A stretch of 64,000 bases of DNA from Quadrisphaera sp. (GTDB lineage: Bacteria > Actinomycetota > Actinomycetes > Actinomycetales > Quadrisphaeraceae), in the NCBI GenBank assembly GCA_029257185.1, contig JARICT010000032.1, positions 1 through 64,000 of the forward strand, written 5' to 3'. Positions 62,001-64,000 of this stretch are shown piece after piece. Both the position numbers and the translations under genes were made by a program. How positions within the stretch are numbered: the first letter of the stretch is position 1; every line of letters begins with the position of its first letter. Under the pieces are notes generated by a model. It ran no database searches, had not been told where the DNA came from, and was given only the letters and a program-made list of their open reading frames with translations.

Positions 62001-63797
62001 GTGCTGCTGCGGATGTCCACCCTGTTCCTCAAGACGCTGCGCGAGGACCCGGCTGACGCCGAGCTCGCCGGCCACCGCCTCCTGGTGCGTGCCGGCTACG
62101 TGCGCCGCACCGGCTCGGGCACGTACGCGTGGCTCCCGCTGGGGCACCGGGTGTGCCGACGCGTCGAGGCCGTCGTCCGCGAGGAGATGGACGCCATCGG
62201 CGCCCAGGAGGTGCTGCTCCCGGCGCTGGCGCCCCGCGAGCCCTACGACGTCTCGGGCCGGTGGACCGACTACGGGCCCAACCTCTTCCGCCTGGCGGAC
62301 CGCCGGGGCGCGGACCACCTCCTCTCACCGACCCACGAGGAGATCATGACGCTCCTGGTGAAGGACCTCTGCTCGTCCTACAAGGACCTGCCGTTGAGCC
62401 TCTACCAGATCCAGACGAAGTTCCGCGACGAGGCCCGGCCCCGCGGCGGCCTGCTGCGCACGCGTGAGTTCATCATGAAGGACAGCTACTCCTTCGACGT
62501 CGACGACGCAGGCCTCGACGCCTCGTACGCCGCCCACCGCGCCGCCTACGTGCGCATCTTCGACCGGCTCGGTCTGCCCGTCGTCGCGGTGGCGGCCGAC
62601 TCCGGTGCCATGGGCGGCTCGGCCAGCGAGGAGTTCCTCCACCCCAGCCCCCACGGTGAGGACACCTACGTCGCCACCGACGCCGGGTACGCCGCCAACG
62701 TCGAGGCGGTCACCACCCCGGTTCCGCGAGCCCTGGACGATCAGCAGGTCTCGGCGCTGGCGCCCGCCCACGTCGAGGACACGCCCGAGACCCCGACGAT
62801 CGAGACGCTCGTCGCGGTGGTCAACGAGCGCTTCCCCCGCGACGGAGCCGCGTGGACGGCCGCGGACACGCTCAAGAACGTCCTGGTCACCCTCGTCCAC
62901 CCCGGCGGCGACCGCGAACCCCTGGTGGTCGGGCTGCCCGGGGACCGGGACGTCGACCCCAAGCGCCTCGAGTCCGCCGTGGCCCCCGCGCTGGTGGAGC
63001 CGTTCGAGGCCGAGGACTTCGCGAAGCACCCGGCGCTGGTGCGCGGCTACATCGGGCCGGGCGTGCTGGGCAGCGAGCGCGCCTCGGGGATCCGCTACCT
63101 CCTCGACCCGCGCGTCGTGGCGGGCACCTCGTGGATCACCGGGGCCGACGAGCCGGGGCGCCACGTCATCGACCTCGTCGCCGGGCGAGACTTCCCCGCC
63201 GCCGGCCAGGACGGGTGCGACGGGACCATCGAGGCCGCCACCATCCTCGACGGCGACCCGGCTCCCGACGGGTCGGGGCCGCTGCACGCGGCACGCGGCA
63301 TGGAGATGGCCCACGTCTTCCAGCTCGGCCGCAAGTACGCCGACGCCCTGGGGCTGCAGGTCCTCGATGCCAACGGCAAGCTCGTCACCGTCACGATGGG
63401 GTCCTACGGCATCGGCGTGGGCCGGGCCGTCGCGGCGCTCGCGGAGAGCGGCGCCGACGAGACCGGGCTGCGCTGGCCCCGCGCCGTCGCCCCGGCCGAC
63501 GTGCACGTGGTCCTGGCCGGCAAGGACGACGCCGTGAGGGCCGCCGCCGAGTCCCTCTGCGCCGAGCTGGTGGCCGCGGGCGTCGAGGTCCTCTACGACG
63601 ACCGGGCCCGCGTCAGCCCCGGCGTGAAGTTCAAGGACGCCGAGCTCATCGGCGTGCCCACGATCGTCACCGTCGGGCGCGGCGTCGCGGACGGCGTGGT
63701 GGAGGTGCGCGACCGCAGCGTCGGCGGCGACGAGGCGCGGACCGACGTGGCGCTCGCCGACGCGGCGCAGCACCTGACCGCGCTGGTGGACGGCTGA
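62001..63797 (+). CDS. proS: Prolyl-tRNA synthetase (bacterial type)
   Basis: This class II synthetase charges tRNA-Pro. The 598-residue protein has motif 1 ([15 protein letters not shown]), motif 2 ([23 protein letters not shown]), the editing (INS) domain between about residues 225 and 400, and motif 3 ([15 protein letters not shown]), followed by the anticodon domain. GTG 62001 gives the conserved start [15 protein letters not shown]. Its normal neighbour is the DUF4081 acetyltransferase gene; the DUF559 remnant lies between them. Confidence 0.97.
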   Translation: MLLRMSTLFLKTLREDPADAELAGHRLLVRAGYVRRTGSGTYAWLPLGHRVCRRVEAVVREEMDAIGAQEVLLPALAPREPYDVSGRWTDYGPNLFRLADRRGADHLLSPTHEEIMTLLVKDLCSSYKDLPLSLYQIQTKFRDEARPRGGLLRTREFIMKDSYSFDVDDAGLDASYAAHRAAYVRIFDRLGLPVVAVAADSGAMGGSASEEFLHPSPHGEDTYVATDAGYAANVEAVTTPVPRALDDQQVSALAPAHVEDTPETPTIETLVAVVNERFPRDGAAWTAADTLKNVLVTLVHPGGDREPLVVGLPGDRDVDPKRLESAVAPALVEPFEAEDFAKHPALVRGYIGPGVLGSERASGIRYLLDPRVVAGTSWITGADEPGRHVIDLVAGRDFPAAGQDGCDGTIEAATILDGDPAPDGSGPLHAARGMEMAHVFQLGRKYADALGLQVLDANGKLVTVTMGSYGIGVGRAVAALAESGADETGLRWPRAVAPADVHVVLAGKDDAVRAAAESLCAELVAAGVEVLYDDRARVSPGVKFKDAELIGVPTIVTVGRGVADGVVEVRDRSVGGDEARTDVALADAAQHLTALVDG

Positions 63798-63814
63798 CCC
63801 CGGCCCTGGTCCCC

Positions 63815-64000
63815 GTGCTGGCGCAGGCCGCCGCCGCCCCCGCCCCGGGCATCGGTCTGGGGTCGCTGGAGCCGGGCACGATCGCGCTGCTGCTGCTCGC
63901 CGCGCTGGCCGCCGGGTGGGTGGACGCGGTGGTGGGCGGTGGTGGTCTCCTGCAGCTGCCCGCCCTGCTGCTCGTCCCCGGCATCACGCCTGTGCAGGCG
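63815..64000 (+). CDS. TauE/SafE family permease, N-terminal part
   Basis: The gene runs off the right edge; 62 residues are visible. The first membrane helix and the family motif AGWVDAVVGGGGLLQLPALLL are clear. Members are sulfite/organosulfonate or general anion permeases. The GTG at 63815 is the first good start; CTG 63806 is possible. It follows proS by 17 bases. Confidence 0.82.
   Translation, partial: MLAQAAAAPAPGIGLGSLEPGTIALLLLAALAAGWVDAVVGGGGLLQLPALLLVPGITPVQA

Noticed and set aside
1-64000. tRNA or rRNA genes
   Set aside because: I looked for T-loop and rRNA-like segments in the gaps and found none; a tRNAscan-SE run would settle this.

Overview
The window is a stretch of a very GC-rich actinobacterial chromosome, with coding on both strands, many GTG starts and many 1-4 base gene overlaps. 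Gene order (rpsP-khpA-rimM-trmD-rplS-lepB-rnhB, yraN-yifB-dprA-xerC-whiG, rpsB-tsf-pyrH-frr-cdsA-rlmN, dxr-rseP-ispG-proS) is that of filamentous or motile Actinomycetia. A WhiG/FliA-type sigma factor beside xerC fits a sporulating or motile lineage such as Streptomyces or Kineosporia/Kineococcus relatives. I cannot name the genus from sequence alone. No tRNA, rRNA, CRISPR array, insertion sequence or prophage was recognised.

Layout: (1) 1-1600, the 3' part of a Pnkp-type RNA-repair enzyme. (2) 1968-12121, the ribosomal protein, tRNA-modification, secretion and DNA-uptake block ending with xerC and whiG. (3) 12168-14933 on the minus strand, a degenerate LytM protein, a universal stress protein and a sodium:solute symporter. 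(4) 15316-21633, rpsB to rlmN plus a DivIVA-domain protein. (5) 21735-43396, a polyamine/amine catabolism and transport region with two complete PotABCD-type ABC importers, a third substrate-binding protein, two class III aminotransferases, two FAD amine oxidoreductases, an aldehyde dehydrogenase, an Lrp regulator, a saccharopine-dehydrogenase-like enzyme, an SMR exporter and an amidohydrolase. (6) 43448-52256, mixed accessory genes: a zinc alcohol dehydrogenase, a TipA-like MerR regulator, a divergent alpha-hydroxyacid oxidase / CYP152 peroxygenase pair, and gabT. (7) 52329-63797, the isoprenoid and protease genes dxr, rseP, ispG and then proS, interrupted by a phosphatase, a 34-residue peptide gene with a folded leader, a GGDEF-EAL protein and a frameshifted AbiEi/DUF559 gene. 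(8) The start of a TauE/SafE permease at the right edge.

How the genes fit together: imported putrescine-like amines can be transaminated to aminoaldehydes (24605-26029), oxidised to GABA-type acids (26689-28167) and passed to GabT (50442-51818). The order rlmN-DivIVA-dxr is usually tight in actinobacteria, so about 30 kb of accessory metabolism appears to have been inserted between two housekeeping blocks. The most unusual signals are the peroxygenase/oxidase pair, which could recycle hydrogen peroxide; the 34-residue peptide with a possible translational switch; a TipA-like regulator with a strong internal ribosome site; ten genes whose -10-like hexamer lies exactly 6 bases before the start codon; and near-identical 15-base inverted arms on both sides of the frameshifted DUF559 gene.
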